Shown in pieces: positions 1 through 9,500 of a DNA stretch of 64,000 bases. The notes below the pieces were generated by a model. The model saw only the letters and a program-made list of their open reading frames with translations, was not told where the DNA came from and searched no databases. Where the stretch lies: assembly GCF_900110135.1 (NCBI RefSeq), contig NZ_FOCO01000008.1, forward strand, positions 80,538-144,537, read 5' to 3'. Positions within the stretch are counted from its first letter, which is position 1, and the number at the start of each line of letters is the position of its first letter. Source of the stretch: Pseudorhodobacter antarcticus. Lineage in GTDB: Bacteria > Pseudomonadota > Alphaproteobacteria > Rhodobacterales > Rhodobacteraceae. The translations under genes and the position numbers were made by a program.

Positions 1-214
1 TGTCGGTCAACTGCTTGGCGGATGATGATTGCGCATCGGACGAAATATAAGTGTCGCCCGCCGCTTCAATCGCGGTTTTCATCGCGGCTTCGTCAATCTT
101 CCAGCGCTCTTCTTGAAAGCTGGCCCAAGATACGCCGATCTTTTTACCTTCGGCCAGTGCTGCCGATGAAAATCCAACTGTGGCCATAACGGCCAGCAAA
201 ATTGCGTTACGCAT
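1..214 (-). CDS. xylF: Xylose-type sugar ABC transporter substrate-binding protein, N-terminal part (cut by window edge)
   Basis: Only the first 71 codons are present; the gene runs off the left edge. The start is the ATG at 214, preceded by a clear GGGAGG ribosome binding site six bases upstream. A signal peptide of about 22 residues ends in SSAALA. The mature start, GKKIGVSWASFQEERWK followed by DAQSSSAKQLTD, is the pattern of periplasmic D-xylose binding proteins (XylF family), which capture the sugar for an ABC importer. The gene diverges from the ROK regulator at 431, the usual layout of xylose operons in this group. The exact sugar cannot be fixed from the N-terminus alone. Confidence 0.75.
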   Translation of the reverse strand, partial: MRNAILLAVMATVGFSSAALAEGKKIGVSWASFQEERWKIDEAAMKTAIEAAGDTYISSDAQSSSAKQLTD

Positions 215-430
215 GTTTTTCCTCCCTGTGGAAACGACCCTTTGCGGGCCGGTCCGACGGATTCGTCGGTACAAGCAACAAAATAGGCGATAATAAATTC
301 AGTTGTCAAAATAAAAATATTTGCCACAATGGCGAAAACATCGATCAGCCCAAATTTTGCTGCAGCGCGGCGGGACATTTTGGGAAAATGTTGAAAATAT
401 GGTGTTTTTAATTCGAGAAGTGAAAATAAC

Positions 431-1720
431 ATGCCGCAAGTGCGAAATGACCTCGCGATAAACGCCGTGCCGGGCTGTGGCCCGCTTATTCCGGCGCTGT
501 CTGATTCTTTGCGTCCCTTGCGTCAGCAAATCTTTGAACGGGTGCGCGCGGCAGGCACAATCGCGCGGGTGCAGGTCGCCAAAGAGCTGTCTGTCAGCCC
601 CGCCTCGGTCACTTTGGGCGTGTCGGAACTGATCGACGCGGGCTTGGTAGAGGAAGGTGTTTCCCCGCGAGAGGGGGACGCAGGGCGCGGTCGGCCTGCG
701 GTGGCGCTGGGCGTGCGGGCAGATGCGCACCGGGTCGCGGGGATGAAGCTGTCGGACCGCGAACACACTGCCGTTATCCTTGATTTTGCCGGAAACTTAA
801 TCGCAACGGAATCTGCCCCCCGCACCCCCGGCCCGATGCCCCAATCCCAGCTTTTGGCCGCAATGACCGATCTGTTGGACCGCGTTTGCGCCAATGCGGG
901 CCTGTCGCGCGGTGATCTGTCCGCGCTGGGCCTTGGCCTGCCGGGGTTTGTGGATGCGCAAAAGGGGCAGGTGATGTGGTCGTCGGTGATGGCGGACCGG
1001 GGCGTTGATCTGGCAGCGATCGCCACGCGTTATTTGGGCCTGCCCGTGCATATCGATAACGACGCCAATGTGGTGACGCTGGCAGAATTGTGGTTCGGCG
1101 CGGGGCGGGGCCTTTCGGATTTTGCCGTGGTGACCATCGAACATGGCGTGGGCATGGGCATCGTTATCAACCACCGCATTTACCGCGGCGCGCAAGGGTT
1201 GGGGATGGAATTGGGCCACACCAAGGTGCAGTTGGATGGTGCCCTGTGCCGCTGCGGCCAGCGCGGCTGCCTAGAGGCCTATGTCGCCGATTACGCCCTT
1301 GCACGCGAGGCGACCACCGCACTGAACTGGACCGCCAAAGACGGTCAATCCATAAACGTTTTGCTGGAAAGCCTGCATGACCACGCCAAGGCGGGCAATG
1401 CCGCCGCGCGGTCCATTTTTCACCGGGCGGGGCGGTATTTGGCTGTGGGGCTGTCGAATGTTGTCAACATCTTTGACCCGTCGCTGATTATCCTGAGCGG
1501 CGAGAGAATGCGATACGATTATCTTTATGCCGCCGAAACGCTGGCCGATATGGACAATTTGGCGATTGTGACGGGCCGTCCCCGCCCGCCTATCCAAATC
1601 CATGCGTGGGGGGATATGCTGTGGGCGCAAGGGGCCGCCGCATTGGCCTTATCTGCCGTGACCGATAGCCTGTTGTCGGGCGCGCGCGATGTCGCGACCC
1701 GAGAGGTGGCCGCCGAATGA
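431..1720 (+). CDS. ROK-family transcriptional repressor (XylR-like)
   Basis: This is a 429-residue protein with an N-terminal winged helix-turn-helix (about residues 30-75, containing RVQVAKELSVSPASVTLGVSELIDAGLV) followed by a ROK sugar-kinase-like domain. The ROK zinc site is visible as ELGH near residue 260 and CRCGQRGC at 273-280. The phosphate loop region reads EHGVGMGI. ROK regulators bind a sugar and release DNA. The gene diverges from the xylose-type binding protein across a 216-bp AT-rich spacer that should hold both promoters and the operator, although I found no convincing palindrome there. Regulation of the xylose transporter is the likely role. Its stop overlaps the start of the next gene (ATGA). 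Confidence 0.85.
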   Translation: MPQVRNDLAINAVPGCGPLIPALSDSLRPLRQQIFERVRAAGTIARVQVAKELSVSPASVTLGVSELIDAGLVEEGVSPREGDAGRGRPAVALGVRADAHRVAGMKLSDREHTAVILDFAGNLIATESAPRTPGPMPQSQLLAAMTDLLDRVCANAGLSRGDLSALGLGLPGFVDAQKGQVMWSSVMADRGVDLAAIATRYLGLPVHIDNDANVVTLAELWFGAGRGLSDFAVVTIEHGVGMGIVINHRIYRGAQGLGMELGHTKVQLDGALCRCGQRGCLEAYVADYALAREATTALNWTAKDGQSINVLLESLHDHAKAGNAAARSIFHRAGRYLAVGLSNVVNIFDPSLIILSGERMRYDYLYAAETLADMDNLAIVTGRPRPPIQIHAWGDMLWAQGAAALALSAVTDSLLSGARDVATREVAAE

Positions 1721-3222
1721 TGCGCCTGTGTTTTGCCCTGCTGGCCCTGCTTGCCGCCCCCGCCCAGGCCGACCCGCGTTTTACCAACCGCGCCGCAACC
1801 CTTGCCAACCCGCCGATTTATGGGGGGGAGTGGGAGCATTTCGTTGGCGGCGGCGTGGCGATCTTTGACTGCGATGCGGATGCCCGCCCCGATCTGTTTG
1901 TCGCAGGCGGCACCAACCCCGCACACCTGTTGCGCAACACCAGTGCGCCCGGTGGCGAAGTGGCCTATGGCCCGGTGGATATTGCGGAAACGCTGGGCGT
2001 TACAGGTGCTTACCCCATCGACATCAACGGCGATGGCATCCTTGACCTTGCTGTTTTGCGTGTCGGCCCCGACCAATTTTGGCAAGGCTTGGGCGATTGC
2101 AAATTCCGCGATGCGACCGCCGATTGGGGCCTGACCAATGGTGATCGTTGGTCCACCGCCTTTACCGCGACGTGGGAGGCGGGCCAAGATTGGCCCACGT
2201 TGGTGATCGGCCATTACGTCGACCGCAACCGCCCCGATGGCCCGTTTGAGGCGTGCGATGACAACAGCCTGTACCGCCCTACGCCGCAGGGATATGGCGA
2301 GGAAACCACCATCTCCCCCGGCTATTGCGCCTTGTCGATGCTGATTTCCGATTGGACCCGCAGCGGTACCCCCGACCTGCGCATTTCCAACGACCGCCAT
2401 TACTACGTTCGCGGCGGGTATGAGGAGATGTGGCACCTGAACCCTCTTGCCCCCTATGATCCCGCCGAATGGCCGCGGATATCGCTGTGGGGCATGGGCA
2501 TCGCCAGCCGCGATATTACGGGCGATGGGTTGCCCGAGGTGATGATGACCTCGATGGGCGACCAATTGCTGCAAATCAACCGGGGCGGGCGGATGGAAAA
2601 TGCGCCCTTTGGCATCGGCACCTATGCGCACCAGCCGTATTTGGGCGATGATGGGCGGCCCAGCACGGGCTGGCACGCCGAATTTGGCGATATGGACAAT
2701 GACGGGCGCGATGATCTGTTTATCGCCAAGGGCAACGTTGATCAAATGCCATCCAACGCGATGCGCGACCCCAATAACCTATTGATGCAAGGCGCGGATG
2801 GGGTGTTTGTGGAGACGGGCGCACAGGCGGGCATCGCCACGCTGGACCGATCACGCGGCGCCGGGCTGGTTGATTTGAACGCCGATGGGCGGCTTGACAT
2901 CGTGGTGGTGAACCGCCGCGCGCCCATGGAGATTTGGGAAAATCAGGGTGACGCGGGCAACTGGCTGTCCGTCCTTTTGCAAGGGGCTGGGCGCAACACG
3001 CAGGCGGTGGGCGCATGGGTCGAACTGCGCGTGGGCGAAAGGGTCCAAGCGCGTGAGGTGACGGTGGGTGGTGGCCATGTGTCGGGCCAAGCGGGGCCGC
3101 TGCATTTCGGCCTTGGCACGGCGGATGCGGGCGACATTAGGGTGATCTGGCCCGATGGGACGGTGGGCGATTGGCAAGCGGTGCAAGCCAACACACCCAT
3201 CACCCTTACCGCGCCGAACTAG
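1717..3222 (+). CDS. Secreted FG-GAP/VCBS repeat protein with C-terminal ASPIC/UnbV domain
   Basis: The 501-residue protein has a short signal peptide (MMRLCFALLALLAAPAQA). Calcium-binding FG-GAP repeats follow, each with a D-x-D-x-D/N-G loop: FDCDADARPDLF, DINGDGILDL, DITGDGLPEV, DMDNDGRDDLF and DLNADGRLDIV. The last 80 residues, around NWLSVLLQGAGRN to VIWPDGTVGDW, match the ASPIC/UnbV domain, as in the CRTAC1 family. These domains form a seven-bladed extracytoplasmic propeller of uncertain function. The gene starts inside the stop of the ROK gene. Its own stop overlaps by four bases the stop of the di-heme peroxidase on the other strand. It is probably periplasmic or secreted, and its substrate is unknown. 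Confidence 0.85.
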   Translation: MMRLCFALLALLAAPAQADPRFTNRAATLANPPIYGGEWEHFVGGGVAIFDCDADARPDLFVAGGTNPAHLLRNTSAPGGEVAYGPVDIAETLGVTGAYPIDINGDGILDLAVLRVGPDQFWQGLGDCKFRDATADWGLTNGDRWSTAFTATWEAGQDWPTLVIGHYVDRNRPDGPFEACDDNSLYRPTPQGYGEETTISPGYCALSMLISDWTRSGTPDLRISNDRHYYVRGGYEEMWHLNPLAPYDPAEWPRISLWGMGIASRDITGDGLPEVMMTSMGDQLLQINRGGRMENAPFGIGTYAHQPYLGDDGRPSTGWHAEFGDMDNDGRDDLFIAKGNVDQMPSNAMRDPNNLLMQGADGVFVETGAQAGIATLDRSRGAGLVDLNADGRLDIVVVNRRAPMEIWENQGDAGNWLSVLLQGAGRNTQAVGAWVELRVGERVQAREVTVGGGHVSGQAGPLHFGLGTADAGDIRVIWPDGTVGDWQAVQANTPITLTAPN

Positions 3223-4541
3223 CGATCAATCGGCAAACCACTTGGCACAGCGTCGGGTATCCCCAACCGCCCGGCAATTGCTGTGGGATCGGTCAAACTG
3301 TTCAAAAACGCCATGATCGCATCGGCGTCATCCGCCGTCAGCACCACGTCCGGGGTGGCTACGGCGGCCACAATCGCAGCGCCCTCCGCCACATCGCCCA
3401 ACACGGCCCAATCAGGCTTTTTCGCTTCAAACACAGGCAAGGTTGCCGCCGCGACATATCCCGCATAGCCCGCGTTGGGGGCTGCGTGATAGGTCACGAA
3501 CTCGCGCAAATCGGAATGGCCGCCCGCATGACCCCACGGCCCGGTCGCGGTTACGTTGCGCAAGGACGGCGTGCGAAAGGCATAGGCATCCTCCGCCCGG
3601 TTGGTTACGCGCATCCGGCCTTTGTCTTGCTGGCTCAACTCAAACCGTTCCGCCTTGCCGGGGCCCAGCTGCGGCGCGCCCATCGCGTGGAAACCCTGAT
3701 CGGTCAACAGCGGCCCCGAATGACACGCAGCACAGCCCGCATCGCCGTAAAACAGCGCGGCCCCTTTGGCGGCCAGTGGTGGCAATTCGCCCCCCGCCAA
3801 CCACCCATCAAACGGCGCGTCGGTGGCCCGCCATTCCACGCTGATAAACGCCGCAATCGCGTTGGAAATATCGGTGAAATGCACAGGTTCGCCGCCCGCA
3901 ATCGCCGGGTACACCGCCTTGAACTGCGCGTCATAGGCGGGAATGGCCGCCACCCGCGCCGCAATTTTCTCCCACGCGCCATTTGGCCCGGTCAATTGCC
4001 CGGTGCGCACCGCCTTGGACACTTCGTTTTCGCCGTAATGCCCGGCCATTTCATCCGGCGACAGCACCGGAAACATGCTTTGCGCTGACAAGAGCGAGGC
4101 GAAACCGCTGACCATTTCATCCTCCAGCGGGGTGCGAAAACCAGATGCGCGGGTGGCGTCCGCCTCAATCCGGCCATCGTGGAAAATGGTGCGCAGGTCG
4201 ATTATGCCAAGGTTGAACAACGCGGGCGCGTTGCGCGGGATGCGCTGTTCGGGCAAATTATCCGCATCGCCCACGCGTGCAGGCCCAAGGCCACGCCCGC
4301 CTTCGCCCAGCGACAAAGACACCCCATCGCCTGTGCCGAACTTTGGATGATGGCAGGTGCCGCAGGAAATATTGCGGTTGCCCGACAGTTCGGCATCCCA
4401 AAACAACTGCTGGCCCAAAGTCACCTCTGCCGCGCTGTGGGCGCGAAAATCGGCATCGGTCAAAGGGGCGGGACGGGTCTGGGCAACGGCGGGCAAGGCA
4501 AAGCTGGCGCAGAGTAAAGCAAGGGGCAGGTGATGTGTCAT
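3219..4541 (-). CDS. Di-heme cytochrome c peroxidase-like enzyme (CcpA/MauG/MbnH superfamily)
   Basis: I chose the ATG at 4541, giving 440 residues. It has a GGAGGA ribosome binding site and a signal peptide ending in ALPAVAQ; an upstream in-frame ATG would add an implausible leader. Two c-type heme motifs are present: CGTCH at residues 60-64 and CAACH at 270-274. The fold and heme spacing fit bacterial di-heme peroxidases of the periplasm. Relatives either reduce hydrogen peroxide (CcpA) or oxidise Trp/Tyr residues of a partner protein (MauG, MbnH). The tail-to-tail overlap with the secreted FG-GAP/ASPIC gene hints at a functional pair, but the genes are convergent and no substrate is shown. 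Confidence 0.85.
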   Translation of the reverse strand: MTHHLPLALLCASFALPAVAQTRPAPLTDADFRAHSAAEVTLGQQLFWDAELSGNRNISCGTCHHPKFGTGDGVSLSLGEGGRGLGPARVGDADNLPEQRIPRNAPALFNLGIIDLRTIFHDGRIEADATRASGFRTPLEDEMVSGFASLLSAQSMFPVLSPDEMAGHYGENEVSKAVRTGQLTGPNGAWEKIAARVAAIPAYDAQFKAVYPAIAGGEPVHFTDISNAIAAFISVEWRATDAPFDGWLAGGELPPLAAKGAALFYGDAGCAACHSGPLLTDQGFHAMGAPQLGPGKAERFELSQQDKGRMRVTNRAEDAYAFRTPSLRNVTATGPWGHAGGHSDLREFVTYHAAPNAGYAGYVAAATLPVFEAKKPDWAVLGDVAEGAAIVAAVATPDVVLTADDADAIMAFLNSLTDPTAIAGRLGIPDAVPSGLPIDR

Positions 4542-4693
4542 GGGTCCTCCTGCCCGCAACATAAGCGATATTTTTGATTCTGCGGAACCAAAAACGCCAT
4601 GGATTGTTTCACTTGAGTACACGATCACCGATTCGTTTCGTTGTATGTTCACGGATAAAATGCGATGTTGGGAAAAATAAAAAACCAAAAGGC

Positions 4694-6508
4694 ATGCGGC
4701 GGATGGTAAAGGTCAAGGACCAAGGATGGGGGGCCGCGGCACTTGTGCTTGGCGCAGGGTTGTTTGTCACGCCTGCCCACGCCTTGGATCAGGTGGATTT
4801 CACGGTGCTGGGCGGGGACGCGGCGGTTGAAACCAGCTTGCGCGGTGCCTCCTTTTTGCTGGCCGCACAGGCCGAAGGCAGCAGCAATGACCAAGATTTG
4901 TTCGCCACCGCCCGCGCCGAATATGGCCGCCTTTTGGGTGCGCTTTATGCGATGGGCCGCTATTCTGGCGTCATCGAAATTCGCATTGATGGGCGCGAGG
5001 CGGCGGATATCGCCCCCTTGGACACCCCCAAAAACATCCGCCGCATCGCGCTCACCGTCAATCCCGGCCCTGCCTTTACCTTTGATGTGGCGCGCGTTGG
5101 CCCGCTGGCGGCGGACACGGCCCTGCCCAAAGGTTTTGCCAAAGGCCAAGTTGCGCAAAGCGATGTGATTTCGGTTGCGGCAGGGGCGGCGGTGGATGGG
5201 TGGCGTACGGCGGGCCATGCCAAGGCCACGGTCACGGACCAAGACATCACCGCCGATCACGCAGCGGCCACGCTGGACGCCAAACTTACCGTCACCGCTG
5301 GCCCTCGCCTGCGCTTTGGCCCCTTGGCGGTGCAGGGGCAAGACCGCATGGAACTGCGCCGCATCGTCAAAATCGCGGGCCTGCCCACGGGCGAACAATT
5401 CAGCCCCGAGGCGTTGGAGGATGCGGCGGAACGTCTGCGCCGCACCGGTATTTTCCGTTCCGTGGCGCTGGAGGAAGATGCAGACATCACCGCCCCCGAC
5501 ACTTTGGGCATCACCGCAAAGCTGGTCGAGGAACGGCCCCGCCGGTTCGGTTTCGGGGTCGAAGTGGCCAGCAGCGAAGGCGCCAAAGTCAACGGGTTCT
5601 GGCTGCACCGCAACTTGCTGGGCGGGGGCGAACGCCTGCGCGTTGACGGCGAAATCGCCCAGATCGGTGCGCAAAACAGCGGCGTCGATTACAGTCTTGG
5701 CGTCACCTTGGACCGCCCCGCCACCCTTAGCGCCGATACCACAGGCACCGCGTTTTTCCGCATCGGCCATGAGGCGGAGGAGGATTACACCCAAGATTTT
5801 GTAGAAACCGGCCTTGGCTTCACACAGTATGTTTCGCGCGAAATGACCGCGCGGGTGGGGCTTGAATATTCGCAATATCAGGTGAAATTTGCCACAGGCA
5901 GTGTTGATTTTCGCACCCTTGGCCTGCCCGTTGGCGTGAATTGGGACAAACGCAATTCCAAAACTGACGCGACAAAAGGGTTCTATATTGATGCCGAGGC
6001 GGCACCGTTTTTGGGCTTTGGCGGCACTGCATCGGGGCTGCGGCTGGAACTGGATGCGCGCGCCTATCGCGGTTTTGGCGTGAATGACCGCATCACCTTG
6101 GCCGGGCGCGTGCAATTGCGCGGGGTCGAAGGCGGCGACATCACCACCCTGCCGCCGGAATATTTGTCCTATTCGGGCGGTGGCGGCACCGTGCGCGGGC
6201 AGGAATACCGATCGCTTGGTTTTGCGTCCGCGCGCACGGGGCGATTGACGGGCGGCACCGGGTTTGTCGGCGCATCGGTAGAGGTGCGCACGAAAGTGAC
6301 CGACACCATCGGCATCGTCGGTTTTGCCGATTATGGGCGCATCGCCTCATCAGGGTTGTTTGGCGGTCAAACGCTGGACCATGCGGGGGCGGGGCTTGGC
6401 GTGCGCTATGCGACCGGATTGGGGCCAATTCGGCTGGATGTTGCTGCCCCGGTGTCGGGCGGTAAGGGCGGCGTGCAAATCTACATCGGCATTGGACAGT
6501 CGTTTTGA
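4694..6508 (+). CDS. tamA: TamA, outer-membrane Omp85-family assembly protein
   Basis: The open frame extends upstream to 4574, but the likely start is the ATG at 4694 or 4703, just before a basic stretch and the signal peptide WGAAALVLGAGLFVTPAHA. That gives about 604 residues, close to known TamA. The N-terminal part contains POTRA-like segments (for example LRFGPLAVQGQDRMELRRIVKIAGLPTG). The C-terminal half is an Omp85 beta-barrel ending in the aromatic residue of GIGQSF. TamA works with TamB to insert autotransporters and other proteins, or to move lipids, at the outer membrane. The gene touches tamB (TGATG junction), so the two are co-translated. No strong Shine-Dalgarno sequence was seen, so the start is uncertain by a few codons. 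Confidence 0.88.
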   Translation: MRRMVKVKDQGWGAAALVLGAGLFVTPAHALDQVDFTVLGGDAAVETSLRGASFLLAAQAEGSSNDQDLFATARAEYGRLLGALYAMGRYSGVIEIRIDGREAADIAPLDTPKNIRRIALTVNPGPAFTFDVARVGPLAADTALPKGFAKGQVAQSDVISVAAGAAVDGWRTAGHAKATVTDQDITADHAAATLDAKLTVTAGPRLRFGPLAVQGQDRMELRRIVKIAGLPTGEQFSPEALEDAAERLRRTGIFRSVALEEDADITAPDTLGITAKLVEERPRRFGFGVEVASSEGAKVNGFWLHRNLLGGGERLRVDGEIAQIGAQNSGVDYSLGVTLDRPATLSADTTGTAFFRIGHEAEEDYTQDFVETGLGFTQYVSREMTARVGLEYSQYQVKFATGSVDFRTLGLPVGVNWDKRNSKTDATKGFYIDAEAAPFLGFGGTASGLRLELDARAYRGFGVNDRITLAGRVQLRGVEGGDITTLPPEYLSYSGGGGTVRGQEYRSLGFASARTGRLTGGTGFVGASVEVRTKVTDTIGIVGFADYGRIASSGLFGGQTLDHAGAGLGVRYATGLGPIRLDVAAPVSGGKGGVQIYIGIGQSF

Positions 6509-9500
6509 TGCGCGCGTTTTGGATATCGCTGTTGTGCCTTTTGGTGCTGCCTTTCACCGTTTTGGCGCAATCGGATGACCGCGATGTGCTGACCGCGTTT
6601 ATCGAGGATAATCTGTCCGGCGCGGGCCGAAAGGTCACTGTCACAGGCTTCAGCGGGGCGTTTTCATCGCGCGCGGAAATCGAAACCTTGACCATCGCGG
6701 ATGAAACCGGCGTTTGGCTGACCCTGAACAAAGTTGTCTTGGATTGGAGCAGGGCCAGCCTGCTGGTCGGCGTGGTTGATGTGACCGAACTGGTCGCGGA
6801 TGAAATTATCGTGGCGCGCAAACCCATTGCCCCCGCCAACGCTGTGCCAACGCCCGAAGCGCAGGGTTTTTCCCTGCCCGAACTGCCCGTGTCCATCAGC
6901 ATCAAACAGCTGGAGGCCAAGCGGATTGTCCTTGGCGAAACCGTCATTGGCCAGCCGATCCAAGGGTCGCTGACCGCGTCTGCCAATCTGAATGGCGGCG
7001 AAGGCAGCGTCGATCTGGATATTTTGCGCGATGATGCCGGGCCGGATGGTCGCGTCACCCTCAAGGCCACCTATGCCAACGCCAACCGCGAACTGACGCT
7101 GGATTTAAGCGCTGCGGAAGGTGCGGATGGCATCGCCGCCAACCTTTTGGACCTGCCGGGCCGCCCCTCGGTCGATCTGACGGTGGCAGGCAGCGGCCCC
7201 TTGGATGATTTTGCCGCCACGCTTGATTTGCGCACCGACGGCGCGGACCGTTTGCAAGGGATGTTGACCCTGCAAGGCGAAACCGATGGGGCGCAACGCC
7301 TGTCGGTGGATATTTCGGGCGATGTCGCCCCCTTGTTCCTGCCCGATTATGCCGCCTTTTTCGGCCCCGAAATCGCGGTAACGGCAGCGGCGCTGCGCCA
7401 ACCTTCGGGTCAGTTGGACCTGACCGCGCTGTCCATCCAAGCCCGCGCACTGCAACTGCAAGGGTCGGCCATCATCGCCACCGATGGTCTGCCGCAGCGC
7501 TTGGCCTTGACCGGAACGCTGGGCCTGCCCGATGGCAGCCCGGTGTTGCTGCCTTTGGGCGGTGATATGGAAACCCGCGTGGTGGGGGCCGATATTTCGT
7601 TGGGGTTCGATGCCACGACAGGGGATGGTTGGAAAACCGCCCTGTCCCTGCGCGGTCTGTCGCGCGCCGATGTCACGCTGGACCGCGCCACCCTAAAAGG
7701 GTCCGGGCGCATCAACCGCCGGGCGGGTGCGGGCGGCACGGTTGTGGGCGGCACGCTGAATTTCGCCGCCACGGATGTGGATTTGACCGATGCCGCATTG
7801 GCGCAAGCATTGGGGCGCGATCTGACCGGGCGATTGGTGTTTGACTGGCAGCAAGGCGGGTTGGGCCTGCGCATTGGGCGGCTGGAGCTGGTTGAGGATG
7901 GCTATACCATCGCCGCCTCTGCCCGGTTTGATGATTTTGAAAGTAGGTTTCGCACGCGCGGCAGCGTTGATGCGCAATACCGCGATTTGGGTCGGTTGAC
8001 CGCGCTGGCTGGCCGCCCCCTAAGTGGTGAAGCCGCCTTTCGCCTTAGCGGGCAAGTGATCCCGCTGGGCGGCCAATTTGATGTGACGGGCAGCGTGGCG
8101 GGCACAAATATCACCTTGGACGTGGCCGAGGTGGACAATTTGCTGCGCGGTGGTTCAACCATCAGCTTTGCCGCCGCCCGGTCCAAACAAGGCACGTTTT
8201 TGCGCCAATTGGATGTGACCGCGCAGGCATTGACCGCCAGCGCATCGGGCAAATTGGCATCGGATGGCAGCGACATTACGGCCAAGCTGCGGTTCGATGA
8301 TCTGGCGGTTTTGGGTGGCCCGTACCGTGGCGCGCTGTCGGCGGATGCCAGCTTTTCGGGCACGCCTGCGCTGGGGCGGCTCACGCTGGACGGGATCGGC
8401 ACCAATCTGAAAATTGGCCAAGCACAGGCCGATGCGCTGACCACAGGCGACAGCCGCTTGGCGCTGGTTGTCGGATTGCGCGATGGACGGTTGGATTTGG
8501 AAACCGCTACCTTGTCCAACCCGCAAATCAGCGCCGATGCCAAAGGGTTTTATGACGCGGCAGGCAGCGATATCACAGCGCAGATCAGCTTGCCCAACCT
8601 TGCGCCGCTTGGCCCCGGCTACCGCGGCGGGTTGAAAGCCGTTGCCACCGCCAAAGGCACGCTGGACGCGGGCCGGGTCGATGTGACGGGCACGGGCAGC
8701 AGCCTTGCGATTGGCAATGCGCAGGCCGACAGCCTGCTGCGCGGCCAAACCACGCTGACCGCTGGTGCCACTTTTCAAAACCGCCGCATCCAGATTGAAC
8801 GCGCCACCCTGTCCAACCTGCAACTGCAAGCCAGTGCCACAGGCAGTGTCACCGACGCCCTGCGCGAGGTGAAATTAGAGGCGCGGCTAGCCAATCTTGC
8901 ACTGCTGGTTCCCGATTTTGCGGGCGCTGTCACGGTGTCGGGCCGCGCCAGTGAAAACGGCAACGGCGTGACGCTGGATTTGCAAAGCACCGGGCCGGGC
9001 GGCATTGATGCGCGGGTTGCGGGGCGGCTTGCCCCAGGATTTCGCAACGCGGATTTGACGATCACGGGCAGCGCGCAGGCCGCCCTTGCCAACGCTTTCC
9101 TTGGGGCGCGGTCGGTGTCGGGGCAAACCCAGTTTGATCTGGCGCTAAATGGCCCCTTGGCGCTGTCGTCGCTGTCTGGCACGGCGCGGCTGTCGGGGGG
9201 GCGTTTTTCCGCGCCAAACCTGCCCTTCAACCTTGAAAACCTAACCGCAACCGCCACGTTGGGCGGCAATGCCGTGCAAGTGAATGTGGCCGCAAACCCC
9301 AACATGGGCGGCAATTTGTCCGTCACAGGCGGGGTTGGTCTGTCGGCACCCAACACCGCCAATCTGCAAGTGGCGCTGCGCGATATGATTTTGAAAGACC
9401 CCGATCTTTATCAAATCCAACTTAGCGGTGATCTGACCGTGACAGGCCCGCTGGCAGGGGGCCGACAGACTGGGGGCGCTATGATTGGCGGCCAAATTTC

